Shown here: piece after piece, positions 1 to 39,527 of the stretch
Layout of the letters: every line of letters begins with the position of its first letter
Numbering within the stretch: position 1 is the first letter of the stretch
Source: Isoperla grammatica
Taxonomy: Eukaryota; Arthropoda; Insecta; Plecoptera; Perlodidae
Direction of reading: 5' to 3'
Assembly (NCBI GenBank): GCA_945910005.1
Contig: OX246746.1
Location: forward strand, 30,289,159 to 30,353,158
DNA length: 64,000 bases
Notes under the pieces: model-generated
The model's database searches: none
What the model saw: only the letters and a program-made list of their open reading frames with translations
Told to the model about the DNA's origin: nothing
Translations under genes and position numbers: made by a program

Positions 1-430
1 GCCTACTAACAGGTCTAGAGCCTATAGGTCTAGGCCTATGCTTAGTGTTAAAACACCTAGGCCATCACCCTATGCTAAGACTAGGCCTAGGCCTAAGCTT
101 CAGAAGGATGACTAAGTATAAATCAATTGTAAAGCATAAGCACAGTGGCATGAGCCTAGACCTAGGCTTAGTTAATTACTTGAAATTAAGGGGCCGAGGC
201 TAAATTACATTTTGTGCAATGGGCCATTGCCCCAACGGCAATGGCCTTCTCCAACTCTACGGCCAACTCCACTTATTCTCATGATCTATTAAACCTTTGC
301 TTAATACCCATAAATAACTAAAACCTATCTAGGCCTACTACATAGGAACGTAGGCCTACGCTAGGCCTAGGCTACCCATCGCAAATGGCTTTGAATCTTA
401 GGCCTAGGCCCTAGGCCTATGCAGCAGTCG
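1..430. repeat. TAGGCC-word-rich, quasi-repetitive segment
   Basis: The segment is dominated by imperfect repeats of the hexamer TAGGCC and its palindromic form TAGGCCTA, spaced irregularly and mixed with AT-rich spacer. The same word clusters again at about 13.05-13.35, 13.61-13.74 and 37.0-37.56 kb and is sprinkled singly through the whole window. No open frame of coding character is seen. It looks like a degenerate short-period repeat rather than a satellite with a fixed unit. Confidence 0.6.
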
Positions 431-886
431 TCATACGAGCATCATCAGTGCCTAGCCTAGCCAACATACGTATATTATGCGATTTTTATTAAATTGCAAC
501 TCAAAGTTATGACACTAGTCCTACACGGATTCAGGATCAGCTGAGGACATTACTGGGTTTGCCCACATGTGACTACTAATCTCTCGCAGACGAGGAAGCA
601 TAAAACATGGCGATAGGCCTAAGTAGTTCCAACAGCTGAGATAGGAAAATGCCGGCAGCCACATTTGTCCATGACTTCGCCAAGGCCTGGCCTACCAATT
701 TGCCGGCTGATTTCAATAATCAGGAGTACTCTTTACTACGTCTACAACATTCGCTAATACACTACGAGTATTTAGGAACTCGATGTTAAGCAATTATATG
801 TATTATATTTGCTATAAGCATGGTTTGAATGGTGGGCATTGTGACCGCCCACTCTAGCGGCAGAGCGTCATTACGGAATTCCTTAC

Positions 887-972
887 CTACACAGGCTCCC
901 AATAACTTCCTCGTCTTGGAGACGCAATTCTTCCAAACAACGTTGTTCCTCACTCCGATTGAACACCGACAT
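887..972 (-). CDS. Probable first coding exon of an unrecognised gene
   Basis: On the minus strand an ATG at 972 opens 28 codons (beginning MSVFNRSEEQRCLEEL, rich in Glu, Leu and Arg) followed by the strong donor AG|GTAAGG at 887/886. A TATA-like TTTATAAG lies about 40 bases upstream of the ATG and an E2F-type site is at 1104-1115. An acceptor-like TTACAG also lies just before the ATG, so this may be the second exon of a transcript with a non-coding first exon. The following exon was not found in the remaining 880 bases, so the gene would continue leftwards out of the window. The protein is not recognised. The call rests on donor, codon run and promoter context only. Confidence 0.4.
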
Positions 973-1103
973 GATCGCTTCACTGTAATTAGATTATTGT
1001 CAAACTTCTCTTATAAACTACAACAAAAAAACTCGTAACTTTCCACGCACAATACACTGACTGACCGCACTATAACGCCACACGATGTTTTGTAATGGCG
1101 ATC

Positions 1104-1115
1104 TTTGGCGGGAAA
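1104..1115. promoter_or_regulatory. E2F-type site upstream of the 0.97-kb exon
   Basis: TTTGGCGGGAAA matches the E2F/DP consensus exactly. It lies about 130 bases upstream of the minus-strand ATG at 972, a typical promoter position, and a weaker GGCGGGAA occurs near 1358-1366. Seen: the motif and its spacing. Inferred: cell-cycle regulation of the leftward gene. Confidence 0.45.
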
Positions 1116-1130
1116 CAGCTGAATGTTCTA

Positions 1131-4100
1131 CTACTCTTCTGGTAGCAATGCGCGCAGAGCTCTAGGTTGTAAACACGTTCTTCAAAAACTGAAGTTTTCT
1201 TCGGTGCTTTTATAATCAAAAATTCAATGTTATTTTAAATTGTGACATAATATTTGTCAAATAAATGTATATCAGTAATAATTATATGAAACACGTGAAA
1301 CTATATTTTTGAGCTCAACAATTTAAAGAGGAAGGGGTAAACAGGTTGCCGGGTGTGATCAAGGCGGGAAGCAGCCGATAAACATCTGCCAGCTGTGCTA
1401 TTGTAGCCTCGAACAAGGTACACATTTTATTGCAATGGAGTCATGACCCAACACAAAAAATAGTTCCAGGAAAACAAGTTGTAATAAACATAAAAATAAA
1501 TACTAGGTAGGTATGAGAGAATGTGTTTTAAAATGCACCTATTTCATTATCATAGGTAGATAACATAATTTTTACAAGTAAATTGAATTACAAACTGATA
1601 GGATTCTTTATAGCCACTCCCACGAAATACGGGCGGGCGTCCTTGAACATTTTTTTTAAAATTACGCCTGTGCTGCTCTCTAGCAGCGACTGAAACAAGC
1701 AGCTATTTTAAAATCGTTATGAGAGAACGTAACTAACAATGGTAACAAGTCGAAATTAATTTAATAATACTTTGCAATACATTCACGTAGATCTCGACAA
1801 CAATAACGCAATATTGCATACTAACTGAATGATAAATCTGTAAGTGTATGCAAGTTGGATTTTGTAAAAATCATTTCGTAAATATACCCACCTCATCTTA
1901 TAAGTTATAATAATAATAATAATAATAAATACAATAAAATGCTGCACACCTTCTTCTGATAGAGATTGTAACTGAATAACTTAGATCGAGCTGATCCTCA
2001 TATTGTACTGAAGACATCCCACAAAATCTTTAGGATTAATGAAGTAATATTATACTAATGCTTAATTAATACTCCAAGCTCTTATTTCTAAGATTAAGCT
2101 AAATTATAATAAACCAACATGTTGATTGTGCAGTAAATGAATTGGGAAAAAAGATAAGATTTTGAATAAGAATGGAATTCTTATTTGTCCACACAGACTT
2201 GAATGTTCAGTATTGTATAACTATTTTGTATATACGTATTTATTTAATGTATTTGTGGGTTAAATACAAATACGATACAATTATATCGCAGAATTATTTT
2301 AAGTTCACATAGAATTTACTTAATTAAGAACTAATGTACACCTAACACTTAGCTAATGTAGGAAGTAGGAACTATAAGTACAATATCCAAACAACATGAA
2401 ACACTTATTTGTTTTATGGTCATAAAATATTGCTATGTATAATTATTATATTCTGTAACTGTTTGTGGACTACTATATAAAGAAAACAATAGATGCAATT
2501 GAAAACAAAACATAGTAATGGTAACCTGTTAAATCTAATTCTAATAGGCTAATTGTTTCCAAGAAAGTTGAAGTGGAGGGAAAGGTTGAAATGGTGTAGT
2601 AATAAAAACTGGAACACCAAGGAAAAAGTGACAATCTGAAAACGAAGGCAATGACATCTGGCAACAGGATACAGGTATACATAGATAACTAGTTATTCAC
2701 ATGTGTAAAATATGGACATAATTCTTTTATTAACTTCTTATCCGTACAAAAGTAACATTTACATAAAAATAAAGCTAATCTATAATTTTACAAGTACAAT
2801 GTAGAGAAAATACAGTATGGCTAGTTTGAACACAACCTTACAATCAGTCTCTCCCCTCCACTGAGGTATAGCGAGGAAGGTTAAACCGTTTAACGATGTC
2901 ATACAGAGTACAGAGCAGGAATTTCTTTCGAGCATCAGAAACTTAATTTCACGTCACCCTTCCACAAAAACCAAACACAAGTACAATAACTCTGGTTGAG
3001 AAAACAATCAATTCTTACTGAAAACCGGCCTAGCGAACCGAGTGCCACATCCCAGAACGAGGAACGGGACACTAAATAGCAACTAGATGACACGGAATCC
3101 AGATGAACACTTTAAAGAGACGAATTAAAAACCCTATTGTTATCTTGACAAATGAACATCTTTACGAATGAATTGACACTGCTTAGTCACGTAAAATCGC
3201 TTTTTCTTCTTTTCTTTCACTGGAATTGGGAGTTGTTACATGCAAATAATTAATGATAAACACACCTAAACACACGGAGGTAAAATATAGCATAATAATG
3301 GTTTGTTCAGTAACTACGGGAATACTAAGCCCCTAACTAATGCTGCTTTTTTGTATGAATAGATTCCTAGCCCTCATGAGCTACCAATGTATGATGGTGG
3401 GCAAACAAATATTTTCCGGCTCTTTATTCATACAATCCACTTTTGATTCGTACAATGATAAAATGCAGTAAGTATAAGTGAAGAACGACGATATCCCTTG
3501 GTAACCAAAGAAACCTACCAAACATGGACACTGACAAGTTGTAAAAAGTTGTAAAAAAAAAAAAAAATGCAATACCCAGCCCTCCCTCTTGTACTTATGC
3601 ACATTTAGGTAGTGATTGCACAAAATACAATACGGATATCAAAGATACACTGAGCCAGGATGGCCATAATCCAATCACATGATCATTTATTAAGTGTTAA
3701 CTTGAAATTAGGCAAGTGCCTGTGCTGCGTTTAAGTTTGATTGAGCTGTTAACTACATACCATAATTTAAAATAATAGCTACAAACTAAACTGCAAAATG
3801 GACTTTAAAACAACCTTTTAGTCTGGTCATTATTACAAAATGACAAAACTACTTTATTAACAAATTGAAGTTCTTATCATGTTCTCATTTCTTTTTATTT
3901 CATTCTTCATTCATCATGCCATAATAACGAATATCTCCGATTGATAATAAAGTTATTACTTGTTAGCGAAGGCCAAATGTGCGAGAAGATATTCGTGATC
4001 GTCTTATGTGCTCGATAGAAAAGTAGAGAATGAATGGCAACTGACTTTAACCAGTGGACCATTGCTGATCGGAGAAATTTCGAAAAACAAAACTCTACAC

Positions 4101-5048
4101 ACTAGAGATACAATCTTATTGCTTGTAATATAGCAACATTAACAAGGCTGTAAGCTACAGAGATTTAAGCCTGAACACATTTCCTTTCACTTGCACACAA
4201 GCTATGACGTGAGTTATTCACAAATATTACGATATGACACGGCATGACGTGGTTATTACTCTTCCAAACAAAAGGCAGTTCAAAGAATACATTAATATTA
4301 TCAAGAGTAGAAAACAATGGCAGATAGTTGACCTAGTGAGATGGAAGATGAAAATCACAAATGCCGCTGCATACAGTAAGAACTCGATTATCCAAACCTG
4401 TATTTAGGCAAACAACATGGTTTATTAGAAGCAAATGAAGTCTACAAAAGTGCTAAATGGCTCAACTAGAAATGTAGTTAAATCCAGCCACCAACATTGA
4501 TATTGCTCTTTCACCATCACTGTCATCACCAACAAGTAGATATGCTTATTTTTTCATCATACTATTACGCACTGCGTAATGTTCTCCGCCACTTCTGCAC
4601 ATACACAGTAATGCAATCATCTCTTTCTCGTTTCTATTAAAACCATTTTACTTGAGAATGTGTATACTTCTTAGAAGGTGGATCTGACATTCTTTGCCTA
4701 CCTATCTCTATCTGGAATGCACAACAATTGTAGCAACGGAGGCACTTGGGTAGAGGTACAATTTAAGACATGTACAGTTCAATACCACATTCAGACCCTT
4801 TCACAAGTTCTGCCTGTGATAATTAAGTAAGTACCATATTTAGTTGATTTTCCGTTATGCATTGAATTGAAAATTGCGAGTGCTAAAACTGGGGGGAAAC
4901 CTACAATTTGAAAAAAAGAGGAATTTCAGTAGATATATATCAATGATTACAAACTTTTACTACATGTACAATAATAGTCACTAACCAAGATTATAGACAA
5001 TGTAGTGAGATGCTTGAAACAATGAAGAAAAAAGGAGTGAACTACTAA
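1131..5048. other. AT-rich intergenic stretch, no gene seen
   Basis: About 4 kb of AT-rich sequence. The short open frames lack splice context and protein-like composition. It contains a small TAA trinucleotide repeat at about 1906-1930 and a poly-A run near 3553-3567. It may include 3' untranslated or flanking sequence of the Sfmbt gene, but no poly-A signal can be assigned with confidence. Confidence 0.4.
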
Positions 5049-5520
5049 GATAGAAAAGTAATAATCTATAAATTTAACAAGAATCAGAAAGCCACCGTAA
5101 AATCAGAGTATAAGGATGAGAGGCGAACATCACGAAAGGAGAGAGACGAGATTGTTCACAATTTCGTCCACTCTAGAAAGGATACAAACTACAAAGGAAT
5201 AGTTGAGAAGCTAACATTACAGAATGACTTGCTGGATGAAGTTAAAGAATGTTGCAAGGTAACTGCAGTTGAAAGGAGCAAAAGAGAAATAATAAGCAAG
5301 CATAAAAGCACACGCTAAAAAGACGTTCTTCCAAAAAAACACAAAACTTTTTTGACATCAGGAAGCATAAATATTGAGATCAGGAAGAAATTTATGAAAA
5401 ACTACATATTGAGCACTACAGAGTATGCACGTGGAACATAAGACTAGATCAAAAATGGATCAGAAGAGATTAAAGGCACTTGCAGAAACACTGGCAGAAA
5501 AAGAAAATAATTGAGATCTG
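5049..5520 (+). pseudogene. Possible decayed LINE reverse-transcriptase remnant
   Basis: An uninterrupted frame of 90 codons (5049-5318, no ATG needed) is basic and charged. It is followed, in shifting frames, by a stretch near 5365-5440 containing IEIRKKFMKNYILSTTEYA. That resembles the conserved C-terminal part of LINE reverse transcriptases (a pattern of the type LRKRLVKTYVWSVLLYG). Stops and frameshifts show it is not functional. Recognition is by one motif only and is tentative. Confidence 0.28.
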
Positions 5521-5839
5521 TTTCAAACCAATCTACAGATGTAGATACAGCTGCATCTAGTAGAGATGGGACACAATTACAAAAAATATATGTTCGTGCA
5601 CAAAAATTGATTGTCAGCGCTAGTGAATTTCCTGGTAACATGCAAAACGTAAGTATTTTGTTATTAAAATTATAGATTTATATCAACATTAATAAAAAAT
5701 TACAGATGCAATCAATATATTCGATATGAAAATAAATATCGATAATAAAAATAGTTGCCAATATCAAATATCGATTGATAAAATTGATAGTTTTGTCCAT
5801 CCCCAGTATGTAGGCCTATTAATTCTTTAAATACTAATA

Positions 5840-6007
5840 CAGTCATACCCACTTTTAAAGAACTCTCTTTTAACAAAATTCTGGATTAAACAAAGTAATT
5901 TTGATTCATCTTAAACAAAAATATATGCAAATTGGTTCTGTTTTAACAAAGTTCTTTTTTAAGTAAAAATCGGCTCCCTTCAAGTTCGCTATAATTGGGT
6001 TCGACTG
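5840..6007. mobile_element. Short MITE with TA target duplication (copy 1)
   Basis: The 168-base element starts CAGTCATACCCACTTTTAA and ends with TGGGTTCGACTG, approximate inverted repeats flanked by TA on both sides. A second diverged copy lies at 46564-46736. TA duplication and CAG ends fit a Tc1/mariner/pogo-mobilised MITE. There is no coding capacity. Confidence 0.6.
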
Positions 6008-6009
6008 TA

Positions 6010-7416
6010 CCATTTTCCAATTTTATTTATTTTCTTCATGCAGAAACATTTTGAAAAATATTTAGCTTCGAGCTCTGTGCCAAAGAATTGTTTGGCATGC
6101 CTAGGATTACCTGCGTCAACATTTTCCTTTCCGATGTTGTCAATGGTTCCAATCCATGAATATCACTGCTAGTTTTCACTCATGTCTTCCTGAACTCTAA
6201 ATGTCAACTTCTTACATCCAAAGTTGTTTGTTTTGTTAGGATGTACTCTTGGCTCATTCGGTCTGGTTTTACCCCTTTTATCTGAAATAATATTGCTGTC
6301 TAGTGCCACATCAGTGCCTAATACCTGTTACTTCTTAGTTCATATCACTCGCTATATCCTTCACACTAGTTGGTATTTACAACTATATTCACTGAAGTTG
6401 AACACTTCGTTCAGGAATGCGTTCACCTCTCCTTTCATTACCATAGTCTTAGAACTTCCCAAATAACAGTCACACCACCACTCTCTAGTGGGGTAGGAAT
6501 ATTACAACATACTTCATCACAAATAGAGCTTCTTTGAAGAATTTACACATCTTCCTAATTTACATTTTTTATTTACAGAGAACACTTTTTTGTGACTTTA
6601 ATTAGGCTGGTATGAGTAGGCCTAAACGTACAATTTCTTCCTTGTGACTAGTTGAAGAAAGACAGAAGTGCCTATGGGGTACGCTTCGAAAGTCGTAACC
6701 CTCACAGCCATCCCCAAGGCTTTCAACCGGTACTACTGTAAACACTGCTCTAGCTCTATTACGGTAATAATGTTTAAATAAAGCTATGGTTCCATAACAT
6801 GTATCTTGATATTTAATACCAATAAGTGACATTGAAAGTGGAAAAGCATAACTTAAGGAGACATAGTCACTCTTTTGTTTATTTCTAGAAACATAAAATT
6901 ATTAAAACTAGAAGAACAGTATAAGTACAAAACACAGGAATCAGAACTCTCCAAAACGGTAACAGAAGTAACCTGTCAAGGGAACTGCTGTGCAGGAAGT
7001 ACACTACTACCTGACTAAAAAATACCAACATCAAAATTTGTGTCTTGTAAACACAATAAAAATGTGAGTAAAAAGGCATGGCTTCATTCAGCTCAGGTAC
7101 CCAATACCGATCCTTGGATAATTGAGGTTGGTTGATCGAGGTTTTACGGTATTCATTAGCATAAAAACAATTTTAAGATCTGCTACTTCTAAACAAATAT
7201 GATTATCAAAATTGTACTTAAGACTTAGAAGTTATAAATGAAAAAGTTCTGACCTGCAAGCAATGACACACCTTAACTGCAGTTAAAACTCTGCAAGGCA
7301 GCATTTTACCATGGCGGGCTGCGTGAAGTTCTTTCTCCAAGCGAAAATCACTTTAAATGTTTTTTCATTGTTGATGATTTACAGTATGTAATTCACTGTA
7401 CTACAAATTGAGAATA
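6010..7416. other. Intergenic stretch, no gene seen
   Basis: Mixed-composition sequence. A 76-codon minus-strand frame at 6602-6832 and others lack splice sites or recognisable motifs and are taken as chance. A possible pogo-like fragment (TTGATCGAGGTTTTACGGTA) lies near 7132-7151. Confidence 0.3.
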
Positions 7417-7620
7417 CAGTAGGCCCTTTTCATTCAAACTCTTGTTAATTCAAATTTATCTTTGATTCATACTAGAGAACTTCCTAAAGAAGGTTTTTGG
7501 CTAAATAATACCAAACCAAATAATGCCAATGTTAATGTTCTTTTAATGCAAAATATTGTTGCCTACTCACAATTGTTTTTTTTCGAGTCCCTTTAAATTT
7601 GAATTAACGGGGGACTACTG
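7417..7620. mobile_element. pogo/Tigger-like MITE
   Basis: The element begins CAGTAGGCCCTTTTC and ends GGGGGACTACTG, flanked by TA at 7415-7416 and 7621-7622. The interior is AT-rich with diverged inverted repeats (a TTAATTCAAA-type motif occurs at both ends). Length is about 204 bases with no coding capacity. Confidence 0.6.
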
Positions 7621-7637
7621 TACCTAATTTATAACTA

Positions 7638-8640
7638 CAGTAGAACCGCCTTTGTACGTTTCGCTTTTCTATGTTTTTTTACGAGGTTCCGGAGAAGCCT
7701 TATGGCATTTATGCATAATTTATTTCTTTAAAGTCGATCGATGAAGTGAGCTACCCATTCAATACAACAACTAAACTATTCAAATTAAATGGACATGAAA
7801 AAATACTTTTTTTTATTCTAAATTATGAATTTCAAGAATTATTACATGTGAGTAGCATTTAATACTGAACTTCTTGAAATTATATATTTTTTGTTATTAA
7901 TAAAGTATATTTATAGTTTCTAATTTGAGTAGATTTGACGTAAAATTGATACACCAACGCGAATATCTCGAAAACGGATCGCGTTCGACCATCTTTTTCA
8001 AACGTATTCATGTTAGTCATGAAGTTATCTACATTTAGGACGAAAATTTGTTGCAATATATTACTTTTTGAAGGTGCTATGCAAAGTTATCCGATTGAAA
8101 GTGTAGGTTTTTGTTCAGTTACAATGTATAACATAGGGAATTCCAACGCATTTCAACACTCAATAAATAAAAAACTAATAGCGGAAGGTGCATATTTTTT
8201 TCTACAATATTCACAAGCTTAATCTCAACTTGCAGTACATACAATTTGAACGATTTATATTACATGTGCAGTTATCATCGATCGACTTTAATACGTTTCC
8301 CAATATTACATTTTTTACATTAATGCGTTCCAGGGTAATTTGATCCAATAGTACGCTTTCGGTGTTCTCATAATCGGTGTTTGCGGCCGGCCAGTGAGCC
8401 GAATTCCAAGTTGTTATTGTTCAAGCGCGACCACGTTAGTAATTTATTCATCCCAGTTCTGCGAAGCCCCCCCCCCCCCCTCAACACAATGCAACCCAGC
8501 CGCCAGTGAGTGCCCGACCTTGACCAGCTGCATCTCATTCCCTGTAGGGGGGTCTCTGAAAGGGTTGTTTTATCTACAATCTGGGCTGTGGGCACTGAGG
8601 TTCTTTAGGCCTGCTTACCATAAATAACAAACCCTTGTCC
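7638..8640. mobile_element. Possible pogo-like element, right end not found
   Basis: A second CAG-type end (CAGTAGAACCGCC) after TA at 7636-7637 starts sequence with repeated TTTGTACGTTTCG-like words. The interior at 8390-8530 (a TTGTTATTGTTCAAGCG-type motif followed by a poly-C tract) resembles the interior of the pogo-like element at 20312-24955. No matching right terminus was located, so the extent is approximate. Confidence 0.3.
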
Positions 8641-8985
8641 AGTCCTCTTTACAAAAGGCTTTTCTACAGTTAATTAAACATTGCTGTCACACTTCGACTA
8701 CTCTTATTGTCCTAAGTATAGAAAACAATACTTTTAACCAGTAGAGTTTTTTACTATTAAGGCTTAGTTCATCACAGCCTAGCCTAGCTGTGTGACCTTG
8801 GTCGTCGAGCCTCGCATACGACCCTTCTCAGATAAGCATGGTGCCTGGGGGGGAGGCGTTATGACAACAAGAGCGGCTTGGTAGGTAGAGGCTCAATTTA
8901 AACACCATAATAGGAGCTTTTACAAGAATTTAGATACTTCATCCCTTTGTCATATCCTAGGGTTAGTGTAAAAATGTATGAAAAG

Positions 8986-9814
8986 TAGGGATGTTTAACG
9001 ATATCGATAATTCGATACGATATCGATATTGTGGGAAAATCGCCGTTAATTTCGATATCGCTATGGTAGTGTCATACCGAAAATATCGCGATATCGTGGT
9101 CAACTTAAAATATTTCCGCTATGGTCTGCAGTATGCGTTGCTGCAGCGTTGTCACTGAGTACCTAACTCCATCCGCCCCCCAACCCTCGAGGATATCGTG
9201 ATATCATTGTCAACTTGAAGTATTTCTCCCATGGTTTGCAGTACGCGTTGCTACAGTTTGTAACTGGACATCTACCCTCTCCACACAGATGGCCGCACGG
9301 ACCGGCGGGTTCCCTTTGTTTGCGTGGAGACATTGGATCCATTCAACTATTTGTACCTGGAACCCCGAATTCTTTCCGAGAAGAATGTTGTTGTTCAGAT
9401 GTTGTGTTGATACTTTTACAACTGTCAATAGCCGATGCGATGCCAGACACGTGACTCGTCATCACGCGACACCGACACCGGGAGTTCAAGCCTTAATCAG
9501 TATTCAGTATGCAGCAACTCATACTGCAGGCCATGGGCGGAAAATTTTCAAGTTGATGTTATTGTGATATCCGGGGGGAGGGGGGGGGGGGGGGGGGGGT
9601 ATAGATGTGAAGGCACTAACTGCAGCAACGCGTACTGCAGGCCACGGCGAAAACACTTTAAATTGACTACGATTTCTTATGTATTGTTTTATTAACGCCG
9701 AAAAAATTTGATATCGCGATATCGATATCAATTTTTAAATAACGATATCGCAATACGATATTGGCAAAATGGCGCCGATATCGATACTGAAAAAAATATC
9801 GTTGAACACCTCTA
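8986..9814. mobile_element. Non-autonomous hAT element, CGATATCG family
   Basis: Ends are TAGGGATGTTTAACGATATC on the left and the complement TTAGAGGTGTTCAACGATAT on the right. The perfect 8-bp target duplication ATGAAAAG lies at 8978-8985 and 9815-9822. The subterminal regions are packed with the palindromic word ATATCGATAT/CGATATCG. Two partial internal repeats of about 100 bases (from about 9082 and 9187) and a poly-G tract (about 9578-9599) lie inside. Ends and word match the autonomous element at 20789-24212, so it is probably mobilised by that transposase. Confidence 0.88.
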
Positions 9815-10008
9815 ATGAAAAGGCAAATTTGAGTATTTCAATAGTGCATTTTTCCCGTTATCACGGTTTTTTGTCTCGGGTCCCTCGAAAAGGTGCAAAG
9901 GAGGTTTTACTGTACTTCCTAATAAATAAATTCATACTGAAACAGAAAAGTAAAGAATATGTAATACTGATTGTAAAATGATGTTTGTGATTGAGCTAGT
10001 AAGCAGTG

Positions 10009-37362
<27,354 letters not shown>

Positions 37363-38269
37363 TGCGTAGGCCCTAATCCTAGGCTAGGCTAGGGTGAACT
37401 GCTTGAGCTAGGCTAGGCCTATGCGAAGATGCGCCAGGTGAGAGCGCGTAGCTCAAGCCTTTTAGGGCTGGACTACTGTAACAGCAAAACAGTAAGCCTA
37501 TGCCTTGGTCACAGTGTTAACTAGGCCTAGGCCTAGTCCTCGCCTAGTATTTGCGTTCGGGCTATCAACGACTGCCATAGGATTATGTTGCCTAGACCTA
37601 GGCTTAACTTTTTCAATAACGTTGATAGGGTATAAACCATAAACTAGTCCTTTGCCAATACTAGCTTAGGTCTAACTTATATTCGGAACTATGTATCACG
37701 AATGACGGAAACTCACATGAATTTACACACCGAACACAATAATCACACGAGACAGGCACGCTGCTCGTATTCGTTCAGCGGCAATCCAAGCAAAAATCAA
37801 CGTCTGTAAAAACTGAACACCGAAATTTCAAGGTTGGTACGTCGTAAGTCAAAGAGGTTCGCTAATTATTCCGTCAATCCGAAAGTAAGATAGATGACGT
37901 ATTTGAGAACCCGCGTAGACAGCCTTGAAGCTATTTTAAAATTTCATAAAACGGTACACATATATGATGCATCGTCAAAATACACAGTGCGTATTAATAA
38001 TAAAACTACGTTTTTTCACGGTTTGTTCGTTCTCCTGTAAAAACTCGTAAGATTACAGAAGTCAGTGTGCCGTGAGGTTTGTTCGCTTATTTACACTTTG
38101 GTATAAAATAATGTAAACGACTTGCTGTGTCAATGTAACTTCGAGCTGTTCATTTGTCCTGTGATCTTTACTCGGAGTAAGAACGGTTAAGCTCGTTCAC
38201 TAGGGGAGGACATCAACTGGAAGAATAATTCAGAATACAACAAGCACAACAAGAATAGTACTTCCGTCG

Positions 38270-38325
38270 CACGCAGTGACCAATCACAGCGTCTCATTCC
38301 GCGGGTTCGCGCGAAGCGCGGTATG
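38270..38325. promoter_or_regulatory. Putative promoter: CCAAT box and palindromic E2F-type site
   Basis: CCAAT at 38280-38284 is followed by the palindrome TTCGCGCGAA at 38306-38315 within a locally CpG-rich block. It lies about 0.95 kb upstream of the Sfmbt start codon and no other gene start is evident nearby. Assignment to Sfmbt is inference. Confidence 0.4.
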
Positions 38326-38329
38326 TTTA

Positions 38330-38970
38330 AATTTCAGTTAATTTTGTCTATTTGTTTTATTCCAATTGATTTTTTGATTTTTCTTCCAGTTCATGGGTTG
38401 CCAAATAAAAAGCAACAACATAGAAAAATTGTCAATATGATTTATTTTTACACATGGCTGAATCAGATCCATCACCCATCGTCATAAGAGGAATCCAGCA
38501 AAGGAGGAATATTAGTGTGGTGTTACAGCTTGCCTCTGTAGTACAGACATTGACAACTACGTGACAGACGGACTGGCGGGCAGTCTGTCTTATGGTGTGA
38601 AGTTCAAAAACATAAGCTGCATCTGCAGACACATGTGCGTTCAGACTGGTAATGTGTAGACTCCATTAGTGATTGATTATCAGTTAAATATCAACTAAGT
38701 GTTGATCAACTAGATTACACACACATCACAACTTGGTAATTCTTCCGATTGGGTCCACGGCTTATTTGCTCAAATGCATTCCTGGAAAGTACTTGAAACA
38801 CTTACTAATAGACAAATTTATGTTTAAAATGAACCCAAACAAGTTTTGGTGTCCGCTACAACATTCAAAATTACCTTTTTTCGATGATCTAAAACAGCAT
38901 TGTCGCCACGATACTTTTTCTGTCGCCCGACGTTCTGCAGGTCTACCAATGTAAGGCCTACCAAAGTGAA
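38330..38970. other. Intergenic stretch, no gene seen
   Basis: Sequence between the putative Sfmbt promoter and the 38.97-kb tandem repeat. Frames of 61-73 codons on both strands overlap one another and show no family motif or splice context. Confidence 0.3.
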
Positions 38971-38974
38971 ATAC

Positions 38975-39122
38975 ACTGAAAGTGACTGCTCAAGTGCCTG
39001 ACATCCCACGAAAGGTAGAAGATTAGGGGGTCAGGTTATGAAAACATCTTGAAAGTGACTGCCGAGGGGCTGACACTCCACGGAAGGAAGAAGGTTATTG
39101 GGTCGGGTTTTGACAACGGCCT
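38975..39122. repeat. Two-copy imperfect tandem repeat, about 73 bp
   Basis: GAAAGTGACTGC...GTGCCTGACA...AGGTAGAAGATT is repeated as GAAAGTGACTGC...GGGCTGACA...AGGAAGAAGGTT with about 75-80% similarity by eye. Confidence 0.6.
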
Positions 39123-39527
39123 AGAGCGCATGGTTGGCAACACTTCTGGAACGTCAAAGATGACGATCAGTAGTGGCTGACTAATTTTCTTCCTTCTGTC
39201 ATCTCGAACACTTAGATCACATTTTCTGTACTTATAAACTAAATTGTAACATTAAAACTACTTAAAAAATAGTTTGTACACTAGATTTAATATTTTTATT
39301 ACAGTTAATATTGAAGAAATTTCATTAATGTTTATTTTACAGCGATTTTTGACCGCGGATCCAATCGGCAGATCTACCCACAACTTGACTAGATTATCAG
39401 TATCAATGTGGTCATTAAAAGTCTTGATCAATTATGATTGTGACATTGTTCGAGCCTACCTAGGCACCACAGAGAGATAGTGGGGGAAAAGGGACTCGGT
39501 CTCCTTTTGTCACCTCCCTAATTGTTT

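Noticed and set aside
6602..6832. 76-codon minus-strand frame as a gene
   Set aside because: No recognisable motif, no splice or promoter context; cannot be distinguished from chance.
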